A DNA stretch of 64,000 nt from JAHEJX01 sp041605955 (GCA_041605955.1 JBFIXI010000013.1:5853-69852), one strand, 5' to 3'; positions 16,876 to 25,903 are shown, counted from the stretch's first letter. Numbers and translations: made by a program. Notes: generated by a model not told the origin, from the sequence alone.

Positions 16876-16881
16876 TACCAT
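16876..16881 (+). promoter_or_regulatory. -10 box (TACCAT) upstream of rpmB
   Basis: TACCAT followed by a short leader with TCAGGAGGT and ATG; probably starts transcription of the rpmB-recG block. Confidence 0.4.
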
Positions 16882-16907
16882 CCCGCCCGCCTCAGGAGGT
16901 CGTCCGT

Positions 16908-17096
16908 ATGGCGTATCGATGTGAGGTTTGCGGCAAGGAGCCGTGGACCGGCAAGCAAGTGAGCTTCTCGCACAAGCGTTCGTCGCGCCGTTGGCTACCC
17001 AACATCCAGCGGGTTCGGGTGAAACACGGCAACAACTCGCGACGTATGCGGGTGTGCACGTCGTGCATCAAGGCCGGAAAGATCGAGAAGGTCTGA
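16908..17096 (+). CDS. rpmB: Large ribosomal subunit protein bL28
   Basis: A 62-residue ribosomal protein with two CxxC pairs (CEVCGKEP and CTSCIKAG), so the zinc-binding C+ paralogue form. FSHKRSSRRWLPNIQ is the conserved RNA-binding core. The ATG follows a near-perfect AGGAGGT. First gene of a tight forward group. Confidence 0.95.
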   Translation: MAYRCEVCGKEPWTGKQVSFSHKRSSRRWLPNIQRVRVKHGNNSRRMRVCTSCIKAGKIEKV

Positions 17097-17099
17097 CCG

Positions 17100-17312
17100 A
17101 TGCAGGGCGTCGTCAAGGTCTACGACCCGACGACCGGAGCCGGCGTGATAGTGCGCGACGACGACAAGTCCGAGGTGCTGCTGCGGGCCGGTTCGTTGAG
17201 CGGCTCGCTGTTTCGCACGTTGCGACAGGGCCAGCGGGTGGTGTTCGACATCGAAGAAGCGTCGGGTCGCATGTATGCCTACCGACTGCGCTTCGGCTCC
17301 GACGGTTATTGA
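17100..17312 (+). CDS. Small cold-shock-domain-like protein (70 residues)
   Basis: Begins 3 bases after rpmB. The pattern MQGVVKVYDPTTGAGVIVRD, then RTLRQGQRVVFDIEE and a final AYRLRF follows the beta-strand order of cold-shock/OB domains (G-x-VK, GxGxI, EGQ-x-V-x-F). The aromatic RNP1 and RNP2 residues that bind nucleic acid are largely missing, so binding would differ from CspA. Linkage to bL28 suggests a role at the ribosome or with RNA; this is inference. Confidence 0.6.
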   Translation: MQGVVKVYDPTTGAGVIVRDDDKSEVLLRAGSLSGSLFRTLRQGQRVVFDIEEASGRMYAYRLRFGSDGY

Positions 17313-17320
17313 GCCGCCAG

Positions 17321-17326
17321 TACAAT
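17321..17326 (+). promoter_or_regulatory. -10 box (TACAAT) upstream of the RAM-domain gene
   Basis: TACAAT lies 9 bases after the preceding stop; a leader with GAAGGGAAG precedes the GTG start. Confidence 0.4.
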
Positions 17327-17353
17327 CCGTCGCAGTCTTCGAAGGGAAGCGGT

Positions 17354-17587
17354 GTGGTTGAGGCGTACATCCTCATTCAAACCGAGGTCGGCAAAGCCGA
17401 CTCGGTGGTGCGACAGATAGCCAATATCGACGGGGTGACCTCAGCCGATCCGGTGACAGGGCCCTATGACGCTGTCGTGCGCGCCCGGGCCGAGGACGTC
17501 GACGCGCTGGGCAAGCTCGTGGTTGCCAAGATCCAGGCGGCCAACGGGATCACGCGCACTCTGACGTGCCCGATAATCAAGCTGTGA
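17354..17587 (+). CDS. Stand-alone Lrp/AsnC ligand-binding (RAM) domain protein
   Basis: 77 residues forming one dimeric alpha-beta barrel of the Lrp/AsnC effector type: VEAYILIQTEVG, then DPVTGPYDAVVRA and a final TLTCPIIKL. The helix-turn-helix half is absent. Such proteins oligomerise and bind amino acids; some act as partners of full-length Lrp regulators. The GTG is preceded by AAGGGAAG. Confidence 0.82.
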   Translation: MVEAYILIQTEVGKADSVVRQIANIDGVTSADPVTGPYDAVVRARAEDVDALGKLVVAKIQAANGITRTLTCPIIKL

Positions 17588-17612
17588 GCCCGACGGGCTG
17601 ACAGGCGGCGCG

Positions 17613-19787
17613 ATGCCGGGCCGCCCGCTGTCGTATCTGGCGACGCTGCCGACCGATCAGGTCAAGGGGATCGGTCCCAAATCGGCCAAGAAGCTGGCGG
17701 AGGCCGGAATCAGATCGGTCGCAGATCTGCTGCTCCACGCCCCCCGCCGCTACCTCGATCGGTCGCAGCTGTTCGATATCTCGGCCGTCCCCCTCGGCGA
17801 AGAGGCCACGGTGGGTGGCCTGGTGACGTCGGTGGCGAAACGTCGCATCAGCCGCAACCGAACCATGATCGATGCCCTCGTGAGCGACGGCACCAATGTG
17901 CTTCAAGCGCGCTGGTTCAACCCCTACCTCAAGATCGAGGAGGGTTGGGAGGTAGTGCTGTCGGGCAAGGTGGAGCGTTTCCAAGGGAAGTTGCAGATGA
18001 AGAGCCCGGACATGGAGCGGGTCGGCGCCGAATCGCTGGTAACGGGACGGGTGGTGCCGATCCATCCGTCGGCCGGCGGATTGGGGCCGGCTGCGCTGCG
18101 GCGGGCTATCTCCAACGCCTTGGCCCGGTCGCGGCCGATACACGAGGCTGTTCCGGCGGCCATCCTGGAGCGCCTCGAGCTGATCGATCGGGATCGCGCT
18201 ATCGCCGATATCCACTTCCCCGAGTCTGCGGCCGACGCGCTCCCGGCGCGTCGGCGTCTGGTTTTCGACGAGCTGTTCCGGCTCGAGCTCGCTCTCGCGT
18301 TGCGCAAGCAACGTCTCATTGCGGAGACCAGCGGCATTCGCCACAGCACGGCCGGCGAGTTGGTGAAGCGCTTCTTGGCTGCGTTGCCTTTTGCGCTGAC
18401 AGCAGCGCAAGCGCAGGCGATCGAAGAGATCGAGTCGGATCTCACGGCGAGCCACGCCATGCACCGGCTGCTGCAAGGCGAGGTGGGCTCGGGTAAGACG
18501 GTGGTGGCGGCGGTCGCTCTCCTCACGGGAGTGCAGAGCGGCTATCAGGGGGCGGTGATGGCCCCGACCGAGGTGCTGGCGGAGCAACACTACCTCGGCT
18601 TTCGGGACCTGATCGAGCTGTCCGGGCTGGCACCCGACATCCAGGATCCGGCCGCCATCGCGGGCCAGGCCAACCTCTTTGCCGACGACGCGGAACCGGA
18701 CGAGCCCAACGTGCGTCTCGCCCTGCTCACCGCCAACTCGGTCGACGTCAATTTCCTTCCGTTGGGAGCCGCCAGCCGAGCTGCCGTGGTGGAATGGATC
18801 AAGAACGGCACGGTCGACCTAGTCGTGGGCACGCACAGCCTGATCCAGGAAGGGCTGGAGTTCGACCGTCTCGGGATTGCGGTCGTCGACGAGCAGCATC
18901 GCTTCGGTGTGTACCAGCGGGTGTCGCTACGTGCGAAGGCGGTCGATCACGACCCGGACATGCTCATCATGACGGCGACACCGATTCCTCGCACATATGC
19001 CATGACGCTCTATGGAGATCTCGAGGTCAGCACGCTCGATGAGATGCCGCCGGGTCGACTGCCGGTGCGTACTGAGCATCTCCCCCTCGATCGAATCGAC
19101 GACGCCTACGAGTTGGTACGCCGTGAGGTGGACGCCGGACATCAGGCGTTCGTCGTTTGTCCCCTGGTGGACGAAAGCGACAAGCTCGAAGCGACCTCGG
19201 CGACGGAGGAGCACGCCCGGTTCTCCGCGGAGTTGAGTGAAATGTCCGTCGGACTCATCCACGGGCAACTGCGGCCGGCCGACAAGGACCGGGTCATGCA
19301 CGAATTCCGCGACGGGCGGCTGGACGTGCTGGTGGCCACCACCGTCATCGAGGTTGGCATCGACATCCCCAATGCCACGGTGATGGTCATACTCGACGCC
19401 GATCGCTTCGGCCTCAGCCAGCTCCACCAGCTACGCGGCCGCGTCGGGCGCGCCAGCCATTCCTCCACCTGCCTCCTGATGGCCGATCCGACGACCGAAG
19501 AGGGCAGCCGGCGGCTGGCCGCGATGGTCGCCACCACGGACGGCTTCGAGCTGGCTGAAGAGGACTTGCGGATCCGCGGCCAGGGCACGGTCTTCGGGAC
19601 CCGGCAGGCCGGCATCAAAGACCTCAAGCTCGCCCACATCCTGCGGGACGCCGAGATGTTGGTGGCGGCGCGGCGCGAGGCTTTTGCCCTCGTGGCCGCC
19701 GATCCGGAGCTGGCCGAGCATCCGCAAGCGGCCGCCGAGGTACGAGCCCTGTTGGGCGCAGACGTCGACTGGCTGTTCAGGAGTTGA
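17613..19787 (+). CDS. recG: ATP-dependent DNA helicase RecG
   Basis: Branch-migrating helicase for stalled forks and Holliday junctions. The 724 residues show the N-terminal wedge/OB domain (KGIGPKSAKKLAEAG, then PRRYLDRS), Walker A LLQGEVGSGKTVVA, the RecG-specific VVDEQHRFGV, MTATPIPRTYA, EVGIDIPNATVM and QLRGRVGRA. A short acidic insert (FADDAEPDEP) precedes LLTANSVD, as is common in actinobacteria. The next gene begins 1 base after the stop. Confidence 0.95.
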   Translation: MPGRPLSYLATLPTDQVKGIGPKSAKKLAEAGIRSVADLLLHAPRRYLDRSQLFDISAVPLGEEATVGGLVTSVAKRRISRNRTMIDALVSDGTNVLQARWFNPYLKIEEGWEVVLSGKVERFQGKLQMKSPDMERVGAESLVTGRVVPIHPSAGGLGPAALRRAISNALARSRPIHEAVPAAILERLELIDRDRAIADIHFPESAADALPARRRLVFDELFRLELALALRKQRLIAETSGIRHSTAGELVKRFLAALPFALTAAQAQAIEEIESDLTASHAMHRLLQGEVGSGKTVVAAVALLTGVQSGYQGAVMAPTEVLAEQHYLGFRDLIELSGLAPDIQDPAAIAGQANLFADDAEPDEPNVRLALLTANSVDVNFLPLGAASRAAVVEWIKNGTVDLVVGTHSLIQEGLEFDRLGIAVVDEQHRFGVYQRVSLRAKAVDHDPDMLIMTATPIPRTYAMTLYGDLEVSTLDEMPPGRLPVRTEHLPLDRIDDAYELVRREVDAGHQAFVVCPLVDESDKLEATSATEEHARFSAELSEMSVGLIHGQLRPADKDRVMHEFRDGRLDVLVATTVIEVGIDIPNATVMVILDADRFGLSQLHQLRGRVGRASHSSTCLLMADPTTEEGSRRLAAMVATTDGFELAEEDLRIRGQGTVFGTRQAGIKDLKLAHILRDAEMLVAARREAFALVAADPELAEHPQAAAEVRALLGADVDWLFRS

Positions 19788-19788
19788 G

Positions 19789-20337
19789 ATGAGGATCATC
19801 GCCGGGACCGCCAAGGGGAGGAAGCTGAAAGGCCCGGTACAGGGCACGCGACCGTTCACGGACCGCAACCGCGAGGCGTTGTTCTCGAGCCTGGCCTCGC
19901 AAGTCTCGGGAGCTGCAGTGGTAGACCTGTTTGCCGGGACCGGATCGATGGGACTGGAGGCCCTCAGCAGGGGGGCAGCCGCAACGACATTCGTGGAGTG
20001 GAACCCACAGGCGGTCCCGGTGCTGCAGGAGAACATCGCCAAGGTAGGACTCGGCGGTGAGGTGGTTATTGCCGACGTTCACGACTTCCTCGCGGGCGAT
20101 CGCCACAGCTTCGATTTGGCATTCGTTGACCCGCCTTACGAGTGGCCGCTAGCGTCGGTGGAGGAGGTGCTGGAGCATCTGGTGGATCAGCTGAATACGA
20201 ACGCGGTGGTTGTGGTTCATCGGCGCTTCGGTGAGGCGCCGCCGCAGGCTCCGCCCGGCCTGTCGCTCGTCTGGGAGCGGCGTTACGGTGACTCCCAGAT
20301 CTGGCGATTCGAGAAGACGGAGGCAGCCCAGCCATGA
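19789..20337 (+). CDS. rsmD: 16S rRNA (guanine(966)-N(2))-methyltransferase RsmD
   Basis: 182 residues: MRIIAGTAKGRKL start, VVDLFAGTGSMGLEALSRG SAM-binding region and the catalytic VDPPYEWP. The start is set by the family N-terminus and AGGAG inside the end of recG. It overlaps coaD by four bases (ATGA), the usual rsmD-coaD pairing in bacteria. Confidence 0.94.
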   Translation: MRIIAGTAKGRKLKGPVQGTRPFTDRNREALFSSLASQVSGAAVVDLFAGTGSMGLEALSRGAAATTFVEWNPQAVPVLQENIAKVGLGGEVVIADVHDFLAGDRHSFDLAFVDPPYEWPLASVEEVLEHLVDQLNTNAVVVVHRRFGEAPPQAPPGLSLVWERRYGDSQIWRFEKTEAAQP

Positions 20338-20816
20338 TCGCTTGTCTGGTTCCGGGCAGTTTCGATCCGCCGACCAAAGGACATCTCGACGTGATCGAGC
20401 GGTGCGCCGGCATATTCGATCGTGTGGTGGTGGCCGTGGTGGCGAATCCCTCCAAGGCTCCGCTGTTCAGCGAGTCCGAGCGCAAGGAGCTGTTACGACA
20501 GTGCTGTTCCGAATGGGACAACGTCGAGATCGACTCGTTTTCGGGCCTGCTGGTGGATTTCGCTTCATCCAAGGGAGTCGATGTGATCGTCAAGGGCCTC
20601 CGTGCCATGACGGACTTCGACTACGAGATTCAGATGTCGCAGATGAACCGTCACTTGTCGGGAATCGTCACGATGTTCGTTGCGACCAAGCCGGAATGGG
20701 GCTATCTGTCCTCGTCCCTCGTCAAGCAGGTGGCGCAGCTCGGCGGGTCGGTGGATTCGGTGGTGCCCGAGCCGGTGGCGCGGGCTCTCAAGGAGCGTTT
20801 CGCTCGTGGCGAGTGA
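20334..20816 (+). CDS. coaD: Pantetheine-phosphate adenylyltransferase
   Basis: Fourth step of coenzyme A synthesis. The 160 residues contain VPGSFDPPTKGHLDVI (nucleotidyltransferase TxGH-type site), VKGLRAMTDFDYE and the C-terminal YLSSSLVKQVA. Normal family length. Translationally coupled to rsmD through ATGA. Confidence 0.96.
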   Translation: MIACLVPGSFDPPTKGHLDVIERCAGIFDRVVVAVVANPSKAPLFSESERKELLRQCCSEWDNVEIDSFSGLLVDFASSKGVDVIVKGLRAMTDFDYEIQMSQMNRHLSGIVTMFVATKPEWGYLSSSLVKQVAQLGGSVDSVVPEPVARALKERFARGE

Positions 20817-21324
20817 AGAGCCGGCCCGGCAGCCGCCGCCGATTCCCGGCAAACTGCTCGACACCCTGGAGCAGCTGATCGCCGAGGTCGAAGAGGCCCG
20901 GCCGGTGCCTCTGTCGAACAACGTCCGGGTCAACCGAGATCAGTTCGTGACCCGGCTTCGTGGCCTGCAGGAAGCCCTTCCCGAAGAGCTGCGAGCCGCT
21001 CGCTGGATGGTGCGGGAGCGAGAGAAGTACGTTGCCCGTACCAATGAGCGGGCCCGCGAGATGCTGTCCAAGGCAAAGAGCCGCTCCGAGGAGATGGTCT
21101 CCGAGTCGCACATAGTCGCCGAAGCCGTCGAAGAGGCTAATCGGCTGGTGCGCAGCGCTGAGAAGGACGCCGAGAGAATCCGGCTGGAGGCCGAGGACTA
21201 CGCAGAGCGCCACCTGGCCGAAGCCGAGACCGTGCTCGGTGAGCTACTGCGGTACGTGCGGGAGGCGCGCGCCGAGCTCCATGAGAGCCGTCCCGCCGCT
21301 CCCGAGCCACCGATCTCGGCCTGA
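20806..21324 (+). CDS. SepIVA/DivIVA-like coiled-coil protein
   Basis: 172 residues, nearly all charged helix with repeated Ala-Glu-Arg patterns (residues ~55-150) and a proline-rich N-terminus and C-terminus. In mycobacteria a DivIVA-like septation protein (SepIVA) lies immediately before the DUF177 and rnc genes; the order here is the same. It probably acts as a scaffold in cell division or polar growth. An F0F1 b-subunit-like label is the other common annotation for such sequences. The GTG start lies inside the end of coaD (11-bp overlap); it is the first start after the helical region can begin. Confidence 0.7.
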   Translation: MASEEPARQPPPIPGKLLDTLEQLIAEVEEARPVPLSNNVRVNRDQFVTRLRGLQEALPEELRAARWMVREREKYVARTNERAREMLSKAKSRSEEMVSESHIVAEAVEEANRLVRSAEKDAERIRLEAEDYAERHLAEAETVLGELLRYVREARAELHESRPAAPEPPISA

Positions 21325-21357
21325 GCGCGCCCGCGCCGATAGAGATCGATCGAGCCG

Positions 21358-21363
21358 TACAAT
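21358..21363 (+). promoter_or_regulatory. -10 box (TACAAT) upstream of the DUF177 gene
   Basis: TACAAT, 11 bases, ATG, without a ribosome binding site; possibly a leaderless promoter inside the operon. Confidence 0.4.
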
Positions 21364-21374
21364 CCTTGCCGCAG

Positions 21375-21923
21375 ATGAACGTATTCTCCGTGAACGTCGC
21401 CGACTTGAGGCGGTCTCGGGCCGCCGAGCGAACCGTTGCGATGTCGGCCGCGGTCGACTGGGCGCTCGAGCTGTCGGCAGTAGAGCCGGCGCCCAACGGC
21501 GCGGACAACCTCCACCTGGTACTCACGTTGACTCCGGTGGGCGGCGGCCTGCTGGTGCACGGATCGGCCGAAATGGTCGTGCGTCACAGCTGCCACCGTT
21601 GCCTCGAGGAATGGACCGAGCCGATCACCGTTCCGATATCGGCGATGTTCACGGCCGATGGCGCCCAGGACGATGAGACCTTCCCGCTCGGCGACGTGAT
21701 CGATCTCGAACCGGCGGTCCGCGACGATGTCCTGACCGCCATGCCGATGTCGCCGACGTGCCCGAATGGTTGTTCTGGGCAACTTGTTGGTGATGGTGAA
21801 ATGGGCTTGAATACACGCACTCCAGCTGAGCCGCGCTCTGCCGACGGTGATCCGGATGTCCGCGAGATGGAGGAGGCATCACCCTTCTCCGTTCTCAAGG
21901 ATCTCCTGAAGCCTGGAGACTGA
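21375..21923 (+). CDS. yceD: DUF177 (YceD) family protein
   Basis: 182 residues. The family's cysteine signature is present as HSCHRCLEEW and, further on, SPTCPNGCSGQL. DUF177 proteins are regularly encoded right before rpmF, as here, and are linked to 23S rRNA accumulation and ribosome assembly. A TTG three codons upstream is an alternative start. The C-terminal PFSVLKDLL is the standard family ending. Confidence 0.9.
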   Translation: MNVFSVNVADLRRSRAAERTVAMSAAVDWALELSAVEPAPNGADNLHLVLTLTPVGGGLLVHGSAEMVVRHSCHRCLEEWTEPITVPISAMFTADGAQDDETFPLGDVIDLEPAVRDDVLTAMPMSPTCPNGCSGQLVGDGEMGLNTRTPAEPRSADGDPDVREMEEASPFSVLKDLLKPGD

Positions 21924-21940
21924 TCTCAAAGCGAGGACCC

Positions 21941-22117
21941 ATGGCGGTACCAAAGAAGAAGATGTCGCGCTCCCGCACGCGTCGCCGCAAGGCGCGCTGG
22001 ACGGTGAGCGCACCGATGACTGTGGCATGTAGCCAGTGCGGCGCCCAGCACTTGCCGCATCGGGTTTGTGCCAACTGCGGCACCTATAAGGGCCGAGAGG
22101 TCATCGAAGCCTCGTAA
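21941..22117 (+). CDS. rpmF: Large ribosomal subunit protein bL32
   Basis: 58 residues: MAVPKKKMSRSRTRRRKARW followed by the zinc pairs CSQCG and CANCG. The ATG follows GCGAGGAC. It lies between the DUF177 and plsX genes, the textbook neighbourhood. Confidence 0.96.
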   Translation: MAVPKKKMSRSRTRRRKARWTVSAPMTVACSQCGAQHLPHRVCANCGTYKGREVIEAS

Positions 22118-22127
22118 AAGGAGATCA

Positions 22128-23090
22128 ATGCCCCGGATTGCCGTCGATGCGATGGGCGGCGACCACGCGCCGGAGCAGGTCGTCCTAGGGGCTCTAGATG
22201 CGGCCGAGCTCGGTTTCAAGCCGCTGCTGGTCGGCGACGTCGACAAGATCAACGAGATCCTCGTCCGCTCCAACGGCATTCCAGTGGTGGCGGCGTCGCA
22301 GGTGATCACGATGGCGGACGATCCGGCACGGGCGATCCGGGAGAAGAAGGACGCCTCGGTGTCGGTGGCGGCCCGGCTCGTCGCCGACGGCGAGGCGGAC
22401 GGACTGGTATCGGCGGGTTCAACCGGTGCCGCGTTGGCTGCGGCCGCCTTCATCATCGGCCGCATCGAGGGAGTGACTCGCCCGGCGATCGCGTCGATGT
22501 TCCCTCACGGCGAAGTCGTGCTCGATTCCGGCGCCAACCTGTCCTGTCGGCCCGAGCATCTGGTGCAGTTTGCGGTGATGGGCGCGGTGCTGGCAGAGAT
22601 CCGCAACGGCCGATCGCCAGCGCGGGTCGGCCTGATCAACATCGGTGAGGAACCGGGTAAAGGACGCGACCTGGAGAGGGAGGCGTTCGCTGCGCTCACC
22701 AAACTCGCCGGCATCGACTTCGTCGGCAACATCGAAGGCCGCGACATCGCCTCGGGCATCGCCGATGTCTTCGTGACCGACGGATTCACGGGCAACGTGC
22801 TCCTCAAGACCGCCGAGGGAGCAGCCCGCATGTCTTACGAGCTCATGGCCAATGCCCTGATCGACGGCGACGTCACGCACATGCACGCCGTGCTCGATGA
22901 GGCGCGGACGCAGCTCGATCCCGAGGCGACGGGGGGAGCCCACCTCCTCGGTACCAAGGGGGTCGTGGTCATCGCCCATGGGTCGTCGTCGCGCCGTGCC
23001 ATGGCCAATGCGATCCAGCTGGCAGCTGAAGGTGCCGAGCAGGACCTGGCGGCGCGGATCGCCAGCGGGCTGGCCGCCATCGAGCGCTGA
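22128..23090 (+). CDS. plsX: Phosphate acyltransferase PlsX
   Basis: Makes acyl-phosphate from acyl-ACP for phospholipid synthesis. The 320 residues start IAVDAMGGDHAPE and contain SAGSTGAALAAA, the family's substrate-site segment, and VTDGFTGNVLLKT. AAAGGAGA supports the ATG. The stop overlaps the rnc start by one base (TGATG). Confidence 0.95.
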   Translation: MPRIAVDAMGGDHAPEQVVLGALDAAELGFKPLLVGDVDKINEILVRSNGIPVVAASQVITMADDPARAIREKKDASVSVAARLVADGEADGLVSAGSTGAALAAAAFIIGRIEGVTRPAIASMFPHGEVVLDSGANLSCRPEHLVQFAVMGAVLAEIRNGRSPARVGLINIGEEPGKGRDLEREAFAALTKLAGIDFVGNIEGRDIASGIADVFVTDGFTGNVLLKTAEGAARMSYELMANALIDGDVTHMHAVLDEARTQLDPEATGGAHLLGTKGVVVIAHGSSSRRAMANAIQLAAEGAEQDLAARIASGLAAIER

Positions 23091-23788
23091 TGGAAGCCTC
23101 CCCCGAGCGAGACGCCGCAGTGGCTCGCGTCAACCGGGCGCTCGGTCATGAGTTCCGCGATCCCAGTCTGCTCGATCGCGCTCTGATCCATCGCTCGTAT
23201 GCCGCCGAAGAGGCGCTGGACGAGTCCTATGAGCGCCTGGAGTTTCTTGGTGACGCAGTGCTGCAACTCGCAGTGACCCACTACCTCTTCACCGAGTATC
23301 CCGAGCTCACTGAAGGAGAGATGGCCAAAGTGCGCGCCGCCGTCGTCAACGAGCCCACCCTGGCCGAAGCGGCCCGTACGATGGGACTCGGGGATCTGGT
23401 CTATCTGGGCCGCGGCGAGGCGCAGACGGGGGGAGCCGACAAGGACTCGATCCTGTCCGATGTCATGGAATCGGTGATTGGTGCGGTCTATCTCGAGGCA
23501 GGCTTCGCGGCGACGGAGGCCTACGTTCTGGCCCACTGGTCGCCGCTGATCGACGAACGGGCGGCTGCCCCTGGGCAGGCCGACTACAAGACGCGGCTCC
23601 AGGAGATCCTCGCCCGCGACGGGCTCCGGCCCTCGTATGCGATCGACGAGTCGGGGCCCGAGCACTCCAAGGTCTTTCGGGCCCGAGTCTTCGCCGGGGA
23701 GCGATTGTTGGGCTCCGGCAGCGGAACATCGAAGAAACGTGCTGAGCAGGCGGCGGCCCGCAAGGCGGCCAAACTGCTCGATTCCTGA
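23090..23788 (+). CDS. rnc: Ribonuclease III
   Basis: Double-strand RNA endonuclease for rRNA processing. The 232 residues contain the signature ERLEFLGDAVLQL, the second metal-binding segment DVMESVIGAVYLE and a C-terminal dsRNA-binding domain (TSKKRAEQAAARKAA). Full length; coupled to plsX. Confidence 0.95.
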   Translation: MEASPERDAAVARVNRALGHEFRDPSLLDRALIHRSYAAEEALDESYERLEFLGDAVLQLAVTHYLFTEYPELTEGEMAKVRAAVVNEPTLAEAARTMGLGDLVYLGRGEAQTGGADKDSILSDVMESVIGAVYLEAGFAATEAYVLAHWSPLIDERAAAPGQADYKTRLQEILARDGLRPSYAIDESGPEHSKVFRARVFAGERLLGSGSGTSKKRAEQAAARKAAKLLDS

Positions 23789-23790
23789 TC

Positions 23791-24648
23791 ATGCCCGAGC
23801 TTCCCGAGGTGGAAAGCACGCGCCGGGCACTCCTTGCCGACCTCGAGGATCGGCGTATCGACGAGGTCTACGTAGCCCGGGAGCGGATGGTGCGCCGTCA
23901 CGAGAACCCGGGTGACTTCAAGCGGCGCCTCGAAGGCACTCGTGTCGGCGGGATACGTCGCCACGGGAAGTTCCTCCTCGTAGACACGGTTGCGCGGCGG
24001 GGGAGATCCACATCGTCGCCCGACTTCGTGTGGGTCACCCATCTGGGCATGTCGGGACGCGTGCAGATCGCGGACACGGGCGAGCCCGAAGCGCCGCACA
24101 CCAATGTCGTCATCCGATTCGATAGCGGCCGCGAGTTTCGGCTCGTCGACCCCCGGACGTTCGGCTTCGTCGTCGCCTGGACCCCAGAGGAGCTGGCCGA
24201 TTCCTCGCTCGGTCGGCTCGGTCCCGATGCGCTGACCGACCTGCCGCGAACTCGCCGTTTGACGGAGATCCTCAGTGGACGGGCGGCGCCGATAAAGGCC
24301 CTGCTGCTCGACCAGCGTATCGTCGCCGGTGTGGGCAACATCTACGCCGACGAGGCCCTCCATCGGGCCGGCGTGGCCCCCCGGCGTCCCGGGGGCTCGC
24401 TCGACGAGAGCGAGATCGGTGCCGTGCGGCGCGGGATCCGGGAAGCATTACGCGCCGGGCTGCGATGGGGTGGCACCTCGCTCGATGATCTGGCCTACTT
24501 GTTGCCAGATGGGCGCGCCGGCGAGTTCGCCGCTCGGTTGCGCGCCTACGGTCGAGAGGGAGAGCGCTGTCGCCGCTGCGGAGGCACCATACGGCGCGAC
24601 GTCATTCGGCAGCGGTCGTCGTTCTGGTGCCCGGGATGTCAGGCCTGA
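23791..24648 (+). CDS. mutM: Formamidopyrimidine-DNA glycosylase
   Basis: Bifunctional glycosylase/AP lyase removing oxidised purines. The N-terminal MPELPEVE gives the catalytic proline and glutamate; the lysine region RRHGKFLLV, the helix-two-turn-helix VGNIYADEALHRA and the zinc finger CRRCG...CPGC at the C-terminus are all present in 285 residues. It starts 2 bases after rnc and overlaps the convergent aminotransferase by 10 bp. Confidence 0.95.
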   Translation: MPELPEVESTRRALLADLEDRRIDEVYVARERMVRRHENPGDFKRRLEGTRVGGIRRHGKFLLVDTVARRGRSTSSPDFVWVTHLGMSGRVQIADTGEPEAPHTNVVIRFDSGREFRLVDPRTFGFVVAWTPEELADSSLGRLGPDALTDLPRTRRLTEILSGRAAPIKALLLDQRIVAGVGNIYADEALHRAGVAPRRPGGSLDESEIGAVRRGIREALRAGLRWGGTSLDDLAYLLPDGRAGEFAARLRAYGREGERCRRCGGTIRRDVIRQRSSFWCPGCQA

Positions 24649-25889
24649 GCGCGTCGTGAGGCCGTGTAGCGCCCGAGTCGATGGGCCCCGGCGACCACGG
24701 CCTCGGTGGGCACGCTGCTGAAGACGAATCGCATGAATCCCGGTTCCCCGTTGCGGCAGGCCGATCCCGGAGTGAGGTTGATCTTGAGCTCGTCGATCAG
24801 GTGGCGCCACAGTCGCTCTTCGCCTTCCCAGCTCACCTCGTCCATCAGCGGCCGCACGTCTACGAGGAAGAAGAATCCGGCCTCGGCCGGGAGGTAGCCG
24901 ATCCCGTAGCTATCGAGAACTGCCGTGACCCGTTGATAGGTATCCCGGAGGCGCCGCTGATTCTCCGCGATGTACCCGTCCACCCACTCGTCGTCGGCGA
25001 GCATCTGCGCCAGCAACGACTGAGTATCACCAGAGACCGCGGCCCAATACGCCAGCGCGTCGACGGCTTGCAGAACCGTTTCGTTCTCGGTGAACAGCAC
25101 GCCGGCGCGCAACCCACTCATGCCGAAGTCTTTGCTGAAGGCCCACACGATGTGGAGCCACTCCCCGAGTTGCGGACGCAGCTCGGCGCCGCTGGTGAAC
25201 TGGGCGTCCCCGAAGATCGATAGCGCGTAGATCTCATCGAGCACTACGTGTATCTGGTTCTCCTCGGCCCATGAAAGGACGTCGTCCACCTCGGCCGCCG
25301 AGTACACCACCCCCAGGGGATTGTTGGGATTCGTGTAGAGAAGCGCCTTGATGGGCCGGGTCGCCTCGGCCAAGGCGGTGTCGAGGTGGTCTCGAGTGAG
25401 GGCGAAACCGTCCTCGCTGCGGCAGTGGACGGGCACGATCGTCAGCTCGTCGCGAGTCTCGAGGTCCGACCAGAAGCCGGTGTAGCTCGGCGTCGGAACC
25501 AGTACCCCGTCATCGGGGTCGCACAGGACGTAGAAGACCAGCTCGAGCACTGAGCCGGCGCCGTTGAGAACCGCCAAGCTCTCGGGAGGAACTTTGCGGC
25601 CGAGGAAGGTTCGTCCCATGAAGTCGGCCAGGATCTCACGAAAGTAGCGGGAGCCGATCATGGTGTCGTATCCAACCGAGTAATGCTCGAGATCGCGACA
25701 CTCGGCCATCCGGGGCTCGAGGAGATCCCACACCAGCTTGTTCTCGGCGACGCACAGCGCGATGTAGCCGTCCGGGTTGGTCGTGGCGTCCCAGGCATCG
25801 TCGCTGAGCTCGAAGTGGCGCCGGATGTACTCCGCCATGGGCGGATTCGCCAGCAGCTTCGCCCCGCGCCTCGACAATGGTGGTGCCAC
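24639..25889 (-). CDS. Class I/II PLP-dependent aminotransferase, ACC synthase-like
   Basis: 416 residues with fold-type I motifs: LYTNPNNPLGVV, VVLDEIYA and the PLP-lysine loop AFSKDFGMSGLRAG, plus a C-terminal RFVFSS for the substrate-binding arginine. The beginning (LSRRGAKLL...) and the SKDFGMSG loop resemble ACC synthase-like enzymes, which include true ACC synthases and ordinary aminotransferases, so the reaction is undetermined. It is the only reversed gene in this housekeeping block. The GTG start is supported by a TACACT box 8 bases upstream. Confidence 0.88.
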   Translation of the reverse strand: MAPPLSRRGAKLLANPPMAEYIRRHFELSDDAWDATTNPDGYIALCVAENKLVWDLLEPRMAECRDLEHYSVGYDTMIGSRYFREILADFMGRTFLGRKVPPESLAVLNGAGSVLELVFYVLCDPDDGVLVPTPSYTGFWSDLETRDELTIVPVHCRSEDGFALTRDHLDTALAEATRPIKALLYTNPNNPLGVVYSAAEVDDVLSWAEENQIHVVLDEIYALSIFGDAQFTSGAELRPQLGEWLHIVWAFSKDFGMSGLRAGVLFTENETVLQAVDALAYWAAVSGDTQSLLAQMLADDEWVDGYIAENQRRLRDTYQRVTAVLDSYGIGYLPAEAGFFFLVDVRPLMDEVSWEGEERLWRHLIDELKINLTPGSACRNGEPGFMRFVFSSVPTEAVVAGAHRLGRYTASRRAQA

Positions 25890-25897
25890 AACGGGCG

Positions 25898-25903
25898 AGT
25901 GTA
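25898..25903 (-). promoter_or_regulatory. -10 box (TACACT) of the aminotransferase gene
   Basis: Reverse-strand TACACT, 8 bases before GTG. It shares a 78-bp divergent promoter region with smc. Confidence 0.5.
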
